From Oscillospiraceae bacterium (GTDB lineage Bacteria > Bacillota > Clostridia > Oscillospirales > CAG-382), in contig SVSD01000006.1 of NCBI GenBank assembly GCA_015064485.1, positions 1 through 64,000 of the forward strand: a stretch of DNA of 64,000 nt. The letters are read 5' to 3'. The position numbers and the translations under genes are program-made. Positions 25,026-34,951 of the stretch are shown piece by piece; the stretch's first letter is position 1; the number at the start of each line of letters is the position of its first letter. The notes under the pieces are model-generated. The model searched no databases, was not told where the DNA came from, and worked only from the letters and a program-made list of their open reading frames with translations.

Positions 25026-25736
25026 TTATCCCGGCAAGAAAAATTCAAACGGGAAAAGTCCTACAAAGTTTATGATAAGGTTTGTAACAAAACGGATCCC
25101 TAACGATATCGGGCCGTTTAATACATCAAGCAGTAAAAGGGCAAAAAGCACAAGCTGGATGATGTGTTCGTATTTGAAAAACCAGACAGCCGCTTTTCTG
25201 GGAAGACAAACTGTCAGAAGTCTTGAACCGTCAAGGGGAGGGATGGGTATCATATTGAAAACCGCATAGCCCACATTTAGCGTAAGCGAAAGATAGAAAA
25301 ATGTTGCGACAAGACCGCAGGTTCTAAGAATCCCTTCCGAAAATCCGTTTGCAACAAGATGATACTGCACAACAAGTGTGGAAAAATAAAGAAATGCCGA
25401 GATGATGGCAATTATAAAATTCGTAAAGGGGCCGGCAAGAGAAACGAGTAAAAAGCCAAGACGCGAATTTTTCATATGTCTTGTGCTTACGGGAACCGGC
25501 TTTGCCCATCCGAATCCTGCAAAAAGAAGCATAAGAAAACCGAGAATGTCGATGTGCTTTAAGGGGTTGAGAGTAAGTCTGCCGTAATTTCTTGCGGTGT
25601 CGTCGCCGAATTTATATGCTACAAATCCATGCGCAAATTCGTGTGCCGACAGCGAGAAAAGAATTATAGGTATAAGAAGAAGCAGTTCAACGAGTGCAGA
25701 TGATGAAAAACCGCCTCTGAAAAGACTTGAGAGCAT
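25026..25736 (-). CDS. Site-2 protease family (M50) membrane protein
   Basis: The 236-residue protein has several membrane helices, the zinc motif HEFAHGFVAYKFGD near residues 32-36, and the second site NMIPIPPLDGSRLL. It belongs to the short S2P proteins found just upstream of scpAB in many Clostridia. Substrate unknown. It is the first gene of the operon. Confidence 0.9.
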   Translation of the reverse strand: MLSSLFRGGFSSSALVELLLLIPIILFSLSAHEFAHGFVAYKFGDDTARNYGRLTLNPLKHIDILGFLMLLFAGFGWAKPVPVSTRHMKNSRLGFLLVSLAGPFTNFIIAIISAFLYFSTLVVQYHLVANGFSEGILRTCGLVATFFYLSLTLNVGYAVFNMIPIPPLDGSRLLTVCLPRKAAVWFFKYEHIIQLVLFALLLLDVLNGPISLGIRFVTNLIINFVGLFPFEFFLPG

Positions 25737-25775
25737 AAATAACCTCTTTCGGTAAAAAATAAATATACAAAATAT

Positions 25776-25804
25776 ATTATAACCGATTTTTGTATTAAAG
25801 TCAA
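25776..25804 (-). promoter_or_regulatory. Promoter of the M50-scpAB-rpiB operon
   Basis: Minus-strand TTGACT (25799-25804), 17 bases, TATAAT (25776-25781). Confidence 0.82.
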
Positions 25805-25856
25805 CGGCGGCCCATATTTTTTTGCCGTTATAAATGCGATGAAGGATTAAATATTT

Positions 25857-26324
25857 ATGAAAGCCCCGATATCTTTATTAACTTTTTCTTCATTTTCTAT
25901 GTCGCTCTCTCTTCTTGCACAACATTTGTCGCTTTGCGGATACGAAAGCTTTTTCGAAAGACTTACGGGTGTAAAAAATTTCTACAGTGCCCTCTTTTTT
26001 GGCTTTTTTAAATTGTGTGCTTTGTTTTTCGGAATATTTCTGTATTACAGAAATGTAGAAAACCGACCGGAAAAAACGGCGGGATATGCGATATATTACT
26101 TCTCCTTTTTTGCACTTTTGCTGTGTGTGTGCGTTCCTGTTTTGATATTTGCACACGGAGCATATGTTATATCGCTTGTTTTTTCCTTGATACTTTCTTT
26201 TTTTATTTTGCTGATGATGTTATCTTTGCCGTATCAGCCGTTTGCGGTGACCTTGTGCGCTCTTCCGATGTTTGTTTTTTCAATTATTACAGCCGCCCTT
26301 TCGGTTGTCGGGTGGTTTTTATAA
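25857..26324 (+). CDS. Membrane protein of unknown function
   Basis: The 155-residue protein has four or five hydrophobic helices (about 1-22, 42-62, 78-98, 100-125, 130-153) and a short basic/aromatic loop YYRNVENRPEKTAGYA. It shows no motif I recognise; the size and helix count recall TspO-like proteins, but the tryptophan-rich signature is absent. The ribosome site is weak (AAGGATT about 8 bases upstream). It converges on polA across a shared terminator. Confidence 0.6.
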   Translation: MKAPISLLTFSSFSMSLSLLAQHLSLCGYESFFERLTGVKNFYSALFFGFFKLCALFFGIFLYYRNVENRPEKTAGYAIYYFSFFALLLCVCVPVLIFAHGAYVISLVFSLILSFFILLMMLSLPYQPFAVTLCALPMFVFSIITAALSVVGWFL

Positions 26325-26328
26325 AAAT

Positions 26329-26363
26329 AAAAAGGAGCTGTAAAAAATTACAGTTCCTTTTTT
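26329..26363. terminator. Shared terminator of the membrane gene and polA
   Basis: AAAAAGGAGCTGTAA pairs with TTACAGTTCCTTTTT and has A/T runs on both sides. The stem sequence recurs at 45457-45488 and, in part, at 49106-49141. Confidence 0.88.
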
Positions 26364-26376
26364 ACCATATCAGATA

Positions 26377-29028
26377 TCAGCCATGTGCATCATACCAAGT
26401 CTTTCCACAGGAAAGAGATACTTCAAGGGGTACGGGAAAATCCTCCGAAACACAGTGTTCCATTTCAAAACGCAGAATTTCGCAAACCCTGTCCTTCTCG
26501 TTCTCAGGACATTCCACGATAAGTTCATCGTGCACCTGAAGAATTATTTTTGCGGAAAGTCCGGCGTTTTCAAGAGCTTTTTCGGTTCTTATCATCGCAA
26601 GCTTTATGATATCGGCGGCAGACCCTTGTATCGGAGAATTCATAGCAACTCTCTTTCCGAAAGCCTGCATTACCTTGTTTTTTGCTGTAAGCTCGGGGAT
26701 ATATCTTCTGCGCCCGAAAAGGGTTGTAACATACCCTTTTTGTGTGGCAAAGTCGATCTGTGCATCCAGAAATTCACGGATGCCGGGGTATTTTGCAAAA
26801 TACTTTTCAATATATTCTCCCGCCTGTTTTCTCGTTGTTCCGATATCGCCTGCAAGTGAAAAATCAGAAATCCCGTATACTATACCGAAATTTACTGCCT
26901 TTGCACTCTTTCTCATTTCAGAAGTCACCTTATCCTGAGAAACTCCGAAAACCTGAGAAGCCGTCATTGTGTGAATATCAATTCCGTTTTTAAATGCATC
27001 ACACATAGTCTTGTCACCCGCAAGTGCCGCAAGTATGCGAAGTTCGATCTGAGAGTAGTCTGCATCAACAAGGATATTGCCCGCAGATGCCACAAAAAAC
27101 TTTCTCAGTTCTCTTCCCTCCGCCTGTTTTATGGGAATATTCTGCAAATTCGGCTCGACCGATGAAAGTCTGCCTGTTGCGGTAAGCGCCTGTTTAAAGG
27201 TTGTGTGAACTTTTTTAGTATCGGGGTTGCAAACCTTTAAAAGGCCTTCAACATATGTGGATTTGAGCTTTGCCACTACACGGTAATCAAGAATCTCATT
27301 GATTATCGGATGGTATGGGCGAAGCTTTTCAAGTGTTTCCGCGTCTGTAGAAAAACCGCTTTTTGTCTTCTTAAAGGCCGGCAGAGAAAGAGTGTTATAA
27401 AGAACATCGCCAAGCTGTTTCGGGGAATTTATGTTGAAGGTACAGCCCGAAAGCTCATAAATATTTGCGATTCTTTCGGAAAGGCGTAAATCAAGGACCT
27501 CGCCGTATTTAAAAAGTCCGTCTGTGTCAATAAGGAAACCTTCGTGTTCGGTTTTTGCAAGAGTTTTGGCAAGGGGCATTTCCATATCGTAAAAAATGCC
27601 GCAAAGGCCGTCTTTTTCAAGCCGCACCTCAAGCTCTTTTTTCTCTGTAAACAAAAGCCTTGTGCAAAGAAGATTTTTCTGAACCTTATCGGAAATATCA
27701 AAGCCTGCTGTGATTTTTCCTGCTAAAATATCTTCAATTCCGCCTTTTGCCGATGGGGAAACGACATATTCCGCAAGTAAAACATCAAAAAAGCTGCATT
27801 TTTCCTCTATTCCCGACTGCAAAAGAAGACGGTATATTTCCTTCGAATCGTAAACGATACAAAGCAGATTCTCTTTTGAGAAAACACCTTTGAGATTATC
27901 GGGTGTTAAGGGGACAATATACATATTTCCGATACCGTCGGGGTCAATATACATCTTGTTTTCCGAAATATCGGTATATACTGCGATTTCCTTAAAATCC
28001 AGCGGGGGGACTTTGCTTTCTTCGGTGAAGCCGCAAAAAACTTCAGCCGTCGCGCAGGCGGTGCCGCCGAAAGCTTCGCTTTCTTCGTCGCTGTCAAACA
28101 GCGACACGGCAGCGGAATTCTCCGCTGCCTGCACCGCCGGAGCCTGTGGCAAAAGGTTCAGCCTTTTTATAATACTGCGAAGTTCATATGAGGACAAAAG
28201 CTCATAAAGAGCCGTTTTGTCAATGCCGGGATAGGAGAGATCCGAAAAGGCCAAAGGCAGGGGGACTTCGCGGTAAATTTCTGCAAGAAAACGGCTTGTA
28301 TATGCCATTTCCCTGTCTTTTTTAAGCTTTTCCTTTATTCCGTTTGAAAGGGATGAGTTTTCAAAATTTTCGTAAAGGTTGTCAAGGTCAGAAAACTCCG
28401 AGATGAGCTTTACCGCCGTTTTTTCTCCTATACCTGCAACGCCGGGGATGTTGTCCGAGCTGTCGCCCATAAGAGCTTTAAGGTCGATGAGCTGGGATGG
28501 GCAAAGACCGCCGTAGATTTCTGAGATCTTCTCTTTGTCATACAAAACCGTATCGGAATTTGTGCAAAGAAGAACAAAGCTTTTTTCTCCGACAAGCTGG
28601 AAGGAATCGCGGTCGCCGGTCATTATATAACAGTCATAATCCGTCTTTGAATCTGTTTCGGCAAGTTTGGAGGCGGTACCGAGTATATCGTCGGCTTCGT
28701 ATCCTTCAAGCGAAAGAATATGAAGGCCGAGGCATTTCGCCGCTTTCTTTGCTCCGTCAAGCTGGGCGGCAAGTTCCTCCGGCATACCCTTACGGTTTGC
28801 TTTGTAAAAATCGCATTTTTTGTGTCTGAAAGTCGGAGCTTTTAAGTCAAATGCGATTGCCGCAGCATCGGGGGAGAGGCTTTCAAGCGGCTTTAAAATC
28901 ATATTTATAAAACCATAAATTGCATTTGTCGGTCTTCCGTCTTTTGTAGTCATCGGGCGGACGCCGTAAAACGCACGGTTAAGTATGCTGTTGCCGTCTA
29001 TTATCAGTAGTTTTTTTCTGTCAGACAT
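26377..29028 (-). CDS. polA: DNA polymerase I
   Basis: The 883-residue protein has the 5'-3' exonuclease domain (LLIIDGNSILNRAF, GYEADDILG, GDSSDNIPGVAGIGEKTA), a middle domain, and the polymerase palm with DADYSQIELRILA, the O helix RKSAKAVNFGIVYG and QVHDELIVE. In the middle domain the DxE metal site of the proofreading exonuclease is absent (the strand reads EIAVYTDISENK), so it probably lacks 3'-5' activity, as in many Firmicutes. It is transcribed alone. Confidence 0.96.
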   Translation of the reverse strand: MSDRKKLLIIDGNSILNRAFYGVRPMTTKDGRPTNAIYGFINMILKPLESLSPDAAAIAFDLKAPTFRHKKCDFYKANRKGMPEELAAQLDGAKKAAKCLGLHILSLEGYEADDILGTASKLAETDSKTDYDCYIMTGDRDSFQLVGEKSFVLLCTNSDTVLYDKEKISEIYGGLCPSQLIDLKALMGDSSDNIPGVAGIGEKTAVKLISEFSDLDNLYENFENSSLSNGIKEKLKKDREMAYTSRFLAEIYREVPLPLAFSDLSYPGIDKTALYELLSSYELRSIIKRLNLLPQAPAVQAAENSAAVSLFDSDEESEAFGGTACATAEVFCGFTEESKVPPLDFKEIAVYTDISENKMYIDPDGIGNMYIVPLTPDNLKGVFSKENLLCIVYDSKEIYRLLLQSGIEEKCSFFDVLLAEYVVSPSAKGGIEDILAGKITAGFDISDKVQKNLLCTRLLFTEKKELEVRLEKDGLCGIFYDMEMPLAKTLAKTEHEGFLIDTDGLFKYGEVLDLRLSERIANIYELSGCTFNINSPKQLGDVLYNTLSLPAFKKTKSGFSTDAETLEKLRPYHPIINEILDYRVVAKLKSTYVEGLLKVCNPDTKKVHTTFKQALTATGRLSSVEPNLQNIPIKQAEGRELRKFFVASAGNILVDADYSQIELRILAALAGDKTMCDAFKNGIDIHTMTASQVFGVSQDKVTSEMRKSAKAVNFGIVYGISDFSLAGDIGTTRKQAGEYIEKYFAKYPGIREFLDAQIDFATQKGYVTTLFGRRRYIPELTAKNKVMQAFGKRVAMNSPIQGSAADIIKLAMIRTEKALENAGLSAKIILQVHDELIVECPENEKDRVCEILRFEMEHCVSEDFPVPLEVSLSCGKTWYDAHG

Positions 29029-29051
29029 AAATATTCCCTTTTTGTTATTTT

Positions 29052-29090
29052 GACAAAAGAGAGCAGGAGGGATATTTGCCTTCTGCTCTC
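29052..29090 (-). terminator. aspS terminator
   Basis: GAGAGCAG and CTGCTCTC (29059-29066 with 29083-29090) form the stem, with TTTTGT after it on the minus strand. Confidence 0.85.
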
Positions 29091-29096
29091 AGTATA

Positions 29097-30869
29097 TTAT
29101 TTAAGCTTGATACCGAGATCGTCGATCGCCTTCTGATCCACCGGCGAGGGACACATAGTCATAAGCTCGGAAGCGTTCTGTACCTTGGGGAACGCGATAA
29201 CATCACGAAGGCTTTCACACCCGAAAAGCTGCATACAAAGTCTGTCAAGACCGATGCCCATACCTCCGTGAGGAGGAGCACCGTATTTGAATGCGTCGAG
29301 CAGGAAGCCGAATTTTTCATACGCTTCTTCGTTTGTAAAGCCGAGAAGATTGAACATACGGTTCTGAAGCTCGGGGTTTGTTATACGGATAGAGCCCGAG
29401 GAAAGCTCGATACCGTTAAATACAAGGTCGTATGCCTTTGCTCTTACTGAGCCCTTATCGGTTTCAAGATAGTCAAGACATTCGTCAAGAGGAGATGTGA
29501 AAGGATGATGCATAGCATCCCAGTTGCCTGTTTCTTCGTTGTATTCGAAGAAGGGGAATTCTGTAATCCACAAAAGACCGATACCCTTTTTCTCAACTCC
29601 TATCTTGTCGGAAACAACACATCTCAACGAACCGAGCTGGGAGAGAATCTTGTTGTTATTTGTGTCTGCTATAATAAAGATAACATCGCCCTCAGTTGCG
29701 CCTGTCTTTGCAATAATTGCGTTCATTTCGTCTTCTGTCATAAATTTCGCAAATGAAGAAGCGATACCATCGGGAGTAAGTCTTATATAGGCAAGGCCTT
29801 TTGCACCGATGCCTTTTGCATATTCTGTGAGCTTATCGATTTCTTTTCTTGTAAGAACGGAAACGGCATTGTCAGCCTTGATTGCACGGACAGAACCGCC
29901 GCCTGAAATTGCTGATGTGAAAACAGAAAATCCGCAGTCCTTTACAATATCCGAAAGGTCGATAATTTCCATTCCGTAACGGATATCGGGTTTATCAGAG
30001 CCGAATCGCTCCATAGCTTCTTTGTATGTGAGTCTGGGAAGAGGAAGGGGAAGGTCCTCGCCGAGGATCTCTTTGAAAATCCTCTTCATATAACCTTCGC
30101 CGATTGAAAGAACATCTTCCATCTCAACAAAAGACATTTCAAGGTCGATCTGTGTAAATTCGGGCTGACGGTCAGCGCGAAGATCTTCGTCACGGAAGCA
30201 GCGGGCGATCTGCATATAACGGTCAAAGCCTGCAACCATAGAAAGCTGCTTGTAAAGCTGGGGGGATTGGGGAAGAGCGTAGAATGAGCCGGGATGAACG
30301 CGGCTGGGAACAAGATAATCTCTTGCTCCTTCGGGTGTGGAACGGATAAGCATAGGAGTTTCGATTTCAATAAATCCGTTTTCGTCGAAGTAATCTCTTG
30401 TAACCTTTGCTACTTTATGACGGATGAGAATATTCTTCGCAAGGTCAGGGCGGCGAAGGTCAAGATAACGGTATTTAAGACGAAGCTCTTCGTTACAGTT
30501 GGAGTTTTCAACTATTTCAAAAGGAGGAGTCTGACTCTCACCGAGAATTTTAAGTTCTGTTACGAATATTTCAACAGCACCTGTGGGGATGTTGGGGTTT
30601 TTGCTTGAGCGTTCGCGAACGGTTCCGACAGCGCCGAGAACAAATTCACTTCTTGCGGCAAAAGCCTTTTCGTGGATGGATTTTTCTGTTGTATCGTCAA
30701 ATGCGAGCTGAACAACTCCTGTTCTGTCGCGAAGGTCTATAAAGATAAGGCTTCCGAGGTCGCGCTGCTTCTGGACCCAGCCCATAACGCAGACTTCCTT
30801 GCCTATATCTTTTTCATTCAAAGTACCGCAGTAGTCGGTACGCTTCATATTTCCGAGAAATTCTGTCAT
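29097..30869 (-). CDS. aspS: Aspartyl-tRNA synthetase
   Basis: Charges tRNA-Asp. An OB-fold anticodon domain (VCVMGWVQKQRDLGSLIFIDLRDRTG) precedes the class II core with FRDEDLRADRQPEFTQIDLEMSF (motif 2) and GMGIGLDRLCMQL (motif 3), plus the bacterial GAD insertion. The 590-residue length is typical. GGGTG precedes the ATG. It is the last gene of the wecB-hisS-aspS operon. Confidence 0.97.
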   Translation of the reverse strand: MTEFLGNMKRTDYCGTLNEKDIGKEVCVMGWVQKQRDLGSLIFIDLRDRTGVVQLAFDDTTEKSIHEKAFAARSEFVLGAVGTVRERSSKNPNIPTGAVEIFVTELKILGESQTPPFEIVENSNCNEELRLKYRYLDLRRPDLAKNILIRHKVAKVTRDYFDENGFIEIETPMLIRSTPEGARDYLVPSRVHPGSFYALPQSPQLYKQLSMVAGFDRYMQIARCFRDEDLRADRQPEFTQIDLEMSFVEMEDVLSIGEGYMKRIFKEILGEDLPLPLPRLTYKEAMERFGSDKPDIRYGMEIIDLSDIVKDCGFSVFTSAISGGGSVRAIKADNAVSVLTRKEIDKLTEYAKGIGAKGLAYIRLTPDGIASSFAKFMTEDEMNAIIAKTGATEGDVIFIIADTNNNKILSQLGSLRCVVSDKIGVEKKGIGLLWITEFPFFEYNEETGNWDAMHHPFTSPLDECLDYLETDKGSVRAKAYDLVFNGIELSSGSIRITNPELQNRMFNLLGFTNEEAYEKFGFLLDAFKYGAPPHGGMGIGLDRLCMQLFGCESLRDVIAFPKVQNASELMTMCPSPVDQKAIDDLGIKLK

Positions 30870-30890
30870 TTTATATTCACCCTTTCGAGA

Positions 30891-32147
30891 TTATTCCTTT
30901 ATTAAAGCAAGTTCTTCGATTGCAACTGTTTTCTTTTCGCCGAGGCGGAGATCTTTAAGCTCGCATTTGCCTTCCGAAAGCTCGTTGTCGCCGATAACTG
31001 CGGCGTATTTCGCACCTATCTTGTCGGCATATTTCATCTGGGCTTTTAAGGATCTTCCGGTGATGTCACATTCAGCAGCAACCCCTGCACATCTTAACTT
31101 ATGTACAAGACCGATTGCACATTTTTCCGCCTCTTTTCCCATCGGAGCGATGTAAATAAGCGGTTTTTCGTTTTCGGGAAGTGAAATCCCCTTATCTTGT
31201 GCATTCTTTTTTATCGCAAGAACAAGACGGGTTATACCAAGACCGAAGCCAATGCCGCAAAGGTCGGGACCGTCGAGCTCTTTAACAAGACCGTCATATC
31301 TTCCGCCGCCGCAAACCGTACTCTGAGCACCGATGTCGTCGGAAATGAATTCGAATACCGTTCTTGTATAATAATCAAGACCTCTTACGATTCTCGGATT
31401 TATGCTGTATTCTATGCCCATAGCTTCAAGTGCGCCCTTAAGCTCTTCAAAATGTTCGTCACATTCGGGGCAAAGATGCTCGATGGTTTTCGGGGCATTA
31501 TCGCAAAGAGCGCCGCAAATCGGACTCTTGCAATCAAGAATACGCAAAGGATTCGTTTTAAGTCTTTCCTTGCAGGTATCGCAAAGCTCTTCCTCGTGAC
31601 TTGAAAAATATTCAACAAGCGCCTTGTGATAGTTGGGACGGCAATTGGGACAGCCGATGGAGTTTATATTAAGTCTTGCATTTACACCCAATTTTTTGAA
31701 AAGGGTATCGGCAACGGAAATAACCGTCGCATCCGCACTTGCCTTTGAAGTTCCGAACATTTCAAGACCGAACTGGAAAAACTCACGGCTTCTTCCCGCC
31801 TGAGGTTTTTCATAGCGGAAAAAGTTTGTAAAATAGTAAAGTTTAAGGGGCATCGGCTCGTTGTAAAGACCGTTTTCTATAACGCTTCTTACAACACACG
31901 CTGTTCCCTCGGGGCGAAGACAAAGCTCGTTTCCGTCTCTGTCATCCATTGTAAACATTTCCTTCTGAACGATGTCTGTTGTTCCGCCGACACCTCTTTT
32001 AAAGAGAGCGGACTGCTCAAAAGTCGGGAATTTTATTTCGGCAAAGCCGTATTTTGAAGTAACTTCACGCACCGCGTCCTCAATTGTCTGCCAAAGGGGA
32101 GTTTCGGACGGCAGTATATCGAGTGTGCCTTTGGGTTTCTGTATCAT
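30891..32147 (-). CDS. hisS: Histidyl-tRNA synthetase
   Basis: Charges tRNA-His. RPEGTACVVR, RYEKPQAGRSREFFQFGLEMFG and GLDYYTRTVFEF are class II and histidine-specific motifs; the HGTP anticodon domain ends the protein. I start at the ATG at 32147 (MIQKPKGTLD, 418 residues), preceded by AAGGA; the frame is open for 25 more codons into wecB without support. Confidence 0.96.
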   Translation of the reverse strand: MIQKPKGTLDILPSETPLWQTIEDAVREVTSKYGFAEIKFPTFEQSALFKRGVGGTTDIVQKEMFTMDDRDGNELCLRPEGTACVVRSVIENGLYNEPMPLKLYYFTNFFRYEKPQAGRSREFFQFGLEMFGTSKASADATVISVADTLFKKLGVNARLNINSIGCPNCRPNYHKALVEYFSSHEEELCDTCKERLKTNPLRILDCKSPICGALCDNAPKTIEHLCPECDEHFEELKGALEAMGIEYSINPRIVRGLDYYTRTVFEFISDDIGAQSTVCGGGRYDGLVKELDGPDLCGIGFGLGITRLVLAIKKNAQDKGISLPENEKPLIYIAPMGKEAEKCAIGLVHKLRCAGVAAECDITGRSLKAQMKYADKIGAKYAAVIGDNELSEGKCELKDLRLGEKKTVAIEELALIKE

Positions 32148-32169
32148 TTTATATATTCCTTTCGATTTT

Positions 32170-33282
32170 TCAGATATCTGTTTTGCCGAATTCAAGAATA
32201 TCGGCAATTCTCTTGCAGGCAAAGCCGTCGCCGTAGGGGTTTGATGCCTTGCTCATTTTTTCATACGCTTCGGAGTTTTCAAGAAGCTCTTTAAAATTGT
32301 CATATATAACTTTTTCATCGGTTCCGACAAGCTTTAATGTTCCTGCGGCAATTCCCTCGGGACGCTCTGTTGTATCACGCATAACAAGAACGGGTTTTCC
32401 CAAGGAGGGCGCTTCTTCCTGAATTCCTCCGCTGTCGGTGAGGATCATATGGCTTTTTGCAAGGAAGTTGTGAAAGTCAAGAACTTCAAGAGGCTCGATA
32501 ATTCTTATTCTGTCGCAGCCCGCAAGCTCTTCGTTTGCGGCTTCTCTTACAACCGGATTCATATGTATAGGGTAGATAGCCTTGATATCGGGATGTTCGT
32601 CGATAATTCTTCTTATTGCACGGAACATATTGTGCATAGGCTCGCCGAGGTTTTCTCTGCGGTGAGCGGTTATCATAATAAGACGGGAGCCGTCCTCTGT
32701 CGCCCAGTCAAGTTCGGGATGGGAATAGTTTTCGCGCACTGTGGTTTTTAATGCATCGATTGCGGTATTTCCTGTTATATAAACCGATGATGCATCCTTG
32801 CCTTCGCGAAGAAGATTGTCTTTTGACATCTGAGTGGGGGCAAAATTATATTTTGCAACTATTCCGACAGCCTGACGGTTAAATTCCTCGGGATAGGGAG
32901 AATAGATATTGTAAGTACGAAGACCCGCTTCAACATGACCGACGGGAATGGAAAGATAAAAACACGCAAGTGCGGTCACAAATGTTGTTGATGTGTCGCC
33001 GTGTACAAGAACAACATCGGGCTTTTCTTTTTCAAGCACCGGCTTTATTCTTTCAAGAATATTTACGGTAACATCAAAAAGAGTCTGCTTGTCCTTCATT
33101 ATCGAAAGGTCGTAGTCTGGAATAACGGAAAAAGCATCAAGAACCTGATCAAGCATCTGGCGGTGCTGACCAGTTACACAGACGATAGTTTCAATTGATT
33201 TTCTTGATTTCAGCTCATTTACGAGCGGACACATTTTGATAGCCTCGGGACGGGTGCCGAAGACGAGCATAATTTTTTTCAT
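32170..33282 (-). CDS. wecB: UDP-GlcNAc 2-epimerase (non-hydrolysing)
   Basis: The enzyme converts UDP-GlcNAc to UDP-ManNAc for wall polymer or capsule synthesis. KIMLVFGTRPEAIKMCPLV, VHGDTSTTFVTALACFY, GHVEAGLRTYN, ITAHRRENLG and LTDSGGIQEEAP are all conserved. It has 370 residues. It heads an operon with hisS and aspS; there is no other polysaccharide gene close by. Confidence 0.95.
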   Translation of the reverse strand: MKKIMLVFGTRPEAIKMCPLVNELKSRKSIETIVCVTGQHRQMLDQVLDAFSVIPDYDLSIMKDKQTLFDVTVNILERIKPVLEKEKPDVVLVHGDTSTTFVTALACFYLSIPVGHVEAGLRTYNIYSPYPEEFNRQAVGIVAKYNFAPTQMSKDNLLREGKDASSVYITGNTAIDALKTTVRENYSHPELDWATEDGSRLIMITAHRRENLGEPMHNMFRAIRRIIDEHPDIKAIYPIHMNPVVREAANEELAGCDRIRIIEPLEVLDFHNFLAKSHMILTDSGGIQEEAPSLGKPVLVMRDTTERPEGIAAGTLKLVGTDEKVIYDNFKELLENSEAYEKMSKASNPYGDGFACKRIADILEFGKTDI

Positions 33283-33327
33283 TTATAAAATCCTTCAATA
33301 TGTTTTTAAAACATCTTTTAATAATAT

Positions 33328-33356
33328 ATAATACCATCTACAGCACATTTTTTCAA
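33328..33356 (-). promoter_or_regulatory. Promoter of the wecB-hisS-aspS operon
   Basis: Minus-strand TTGAAA (33351-33356), 17 bases, TATTAT (33328-33333). Confidence 0.72.
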
Positions 33357-33429
33357 GCATATTTTGTGAATTGGGGAAATATTTGTAAAACAAATTTCGT
33401 TTTTGCTTTTGGCAAATGTCTTTTTGCTG

Positions 33430-33458
33430 TTGATAAGGGGGTTTTTGTGTGGTATAAT
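33430..33458 (+). promoter_or_regulatory. Promoter of the 33491 gene cluster
   Basis: TTGATA (33430-33435), 17 bases, TATAAT (33453-33458). Confidence 0.8.
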
Positions 33459-33490
33459 ATTCGTATAAATATTTCCTGAAGGGTAAAATT

Positions 33491-33943
33491 ATGAAGTTAA
33501 AAAAAGTATTATTTATAATTATAATTCTTGCGGTTTTATTTTCCGGCGTTATTGTATACCGTCATATATCAGCGCCCGGAGAGGAAAACATTACAGATGA
33601 AAAAATCATCCCCGACAGCATCAAAGAAGTTGAGATTTATTATGTTGAATCCGAGGCGGAAGACGGCGGAATAACAGCAAAAGAGGCGCAAGAGCTTTGC
33701 CTTGAAGTTTTGGGCGATATAGCTCCCGAAACCGGCTTTCCGATTTCCTACAGATGTATAAGCGCAGTTTCAGCAAAAGAAAAACTATATTATGTAATGC
33801 ACATTTCCTGGCTTGTAAACGAAACACACTGGTCGTATATCGGAAACTGTTTTGTTTCGTCAGACGGCAATGAGATTTATGACGGAATTGCCGATTCGTC
33901 GGGATATGAGATGACAGAGTTAAGATGGAGGATCAAACAATGA
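33491..33943 (+). CDS. Membrane-anchored protein of unknown function
   Basis: The 150-residue protein has an N-terminal hydrophobic segment (KKVLFIIIILAVLFSGVIVY) after a KLKK basic start, so it is exported or anchored. The soluble part contains GITAKEAQELCLEVLGD and a VSSDGNEIYDG strand pair, a pattern seen in small PepSY-like or surface proteins, but I cannot assign it. AAGGG precedes the ATG. Its TGA overlaps the ATG of the next gene (ATGA), so the two are coupled. Confidence 0.7.
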   Translation: MKLKKVLFIIIILAVLFSGVIVYRHISAPGEENITDEKIIPDSIKEVEIYYVESEAEDGGITAKEAQELCLEVLGDIAPETGFPISYRCISAVSAKEKLYYVMHISWLVNETHWSYIGNCFVSSDGNEIYDGIADSSGYEMTELRWRIKQ

Positions 33944-34932
33944 ACTACACAGCAAACGAAAAACGATATGATTTTACAGATTACAGAAGATGCGGCGAAA
34001 GCGGACTTAAGCTTCCGCCCGTTTCGCTTGGTTTGTGGCACAATTTCGGAGATAATGCAGATTATGAAAATATGTGCAAAATGTGCTTTACTGCGTTTGA
34101 CAACGGGATAACACATTTTGACCTTGCAAACAATTACGGACCTGCAGGCGGCGGCGCGGAAAGAAATTTCGGTAGAATATTGAACGATAATTTTAAAAAT
34201 TACCGCGATGAAATGATAATAAGCACAAAGGCAGGTTACTATATGTGGCCGGGTCCTTACGGTGATTTCGGAAGTAAAAAATATCTCACAGCAAGTCTTG
34301 ATCAAAGCCTTAAGCGAATGAATCTTGACTATGTCGATATTTTCTATCATCACAGACCTGACCCCGAAACGCCCCTTTACGAAACGATGTGGGCGCTTGA
34401 CAGCATAGTGAAAAGCGGAAAAGCACTTTATATCGGGCTTTCGAACTACGACGGAGAAACTATGGAAAAGGCGGCAAAGATACTTTTTGAGCTTCGCTGT
34501 CCTTTTATAATAAACCAGAACAGATACTCGATATTTGACAGAACCGTCGAAAAAAACCGATTGCTTGAAAAATCCGTTTCAAACGGCAAAGGCGTTATAA
34601 TCTACAGCCCGCTTGCCCAAGGGCTTCTTTCGAACCGTTATTTAGACGGAATTCCCGCAGACAGCCGTATAAAGACCGACGGAAGATTCCTAAATGAAAA
34701 AGCATTGTCCGAAGAGATGATCGAAAAAATAAGAAAATTGAACACTATTGCCGAAAGAAGAGGACAAACTCTTGCACAGATGGCACTTTCCTGGGTTTAC
34801 AGCCGCAATGGTGTTACAAGCGTTCTCATCGGCGCATCAAAGCCCGAACAGATCAAAGAAAATCTTAAAATGACAGAAAACTTAAGCTTTTCAAAGGAAG
34901 AGCTTGAAAAGATAGATTCTATAGTTCTTTGA
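33940..34932 (+). CDS. Aldo/keto reductase, YghZ type
   Basis: NADPH-dependent carbonyl reductase of the class that in E. coli reduces L-glyceraldehyde 3-phosphate. The 330-residue protein has FDLANNYGPAGGGAE (catalytic Asp and Tyr), the Lys strand ISTKAGYYMWPGPYG, the His in YVDIFYHHRPD and SVLIGASKPEQIKEN for NADPH. The ATG at 33940 has GGAGG 8 bases upstream. The in vivo substrate is not determined by the sequence. Confidence 0.92.
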   Translation: MNYTANEKRYDFTDYRRCGESGLKLPPVSLGLWHNFGDNADYENMCKMCFTAFDNGITHFDLANNYGPAGGGAERNFGRILNDNFKNYRDEMIISTKAGYYMWPGPYGDFGSKKYLTASLDQSLKRMNLDYVDIFYHHRPDPETPLYETMWALDSIVKSGKALYIGLSNYDGETMEKAAKILFELRCPFIINQNRYSIFDRTVEKNRLLEKSVSNGKGVIIYSPLAQGLLSNRYLDGIPADSRIKTDGRFLNEKALSEEMIEKIRKLNTIAERRGQTLAQMALSWVYSRNGVTSVLIGASKPEQIKENLKMTENLSFSKEELEKIDSIVL

Positions 34933-34951
34933 AAAAAACACGGTGATAAAA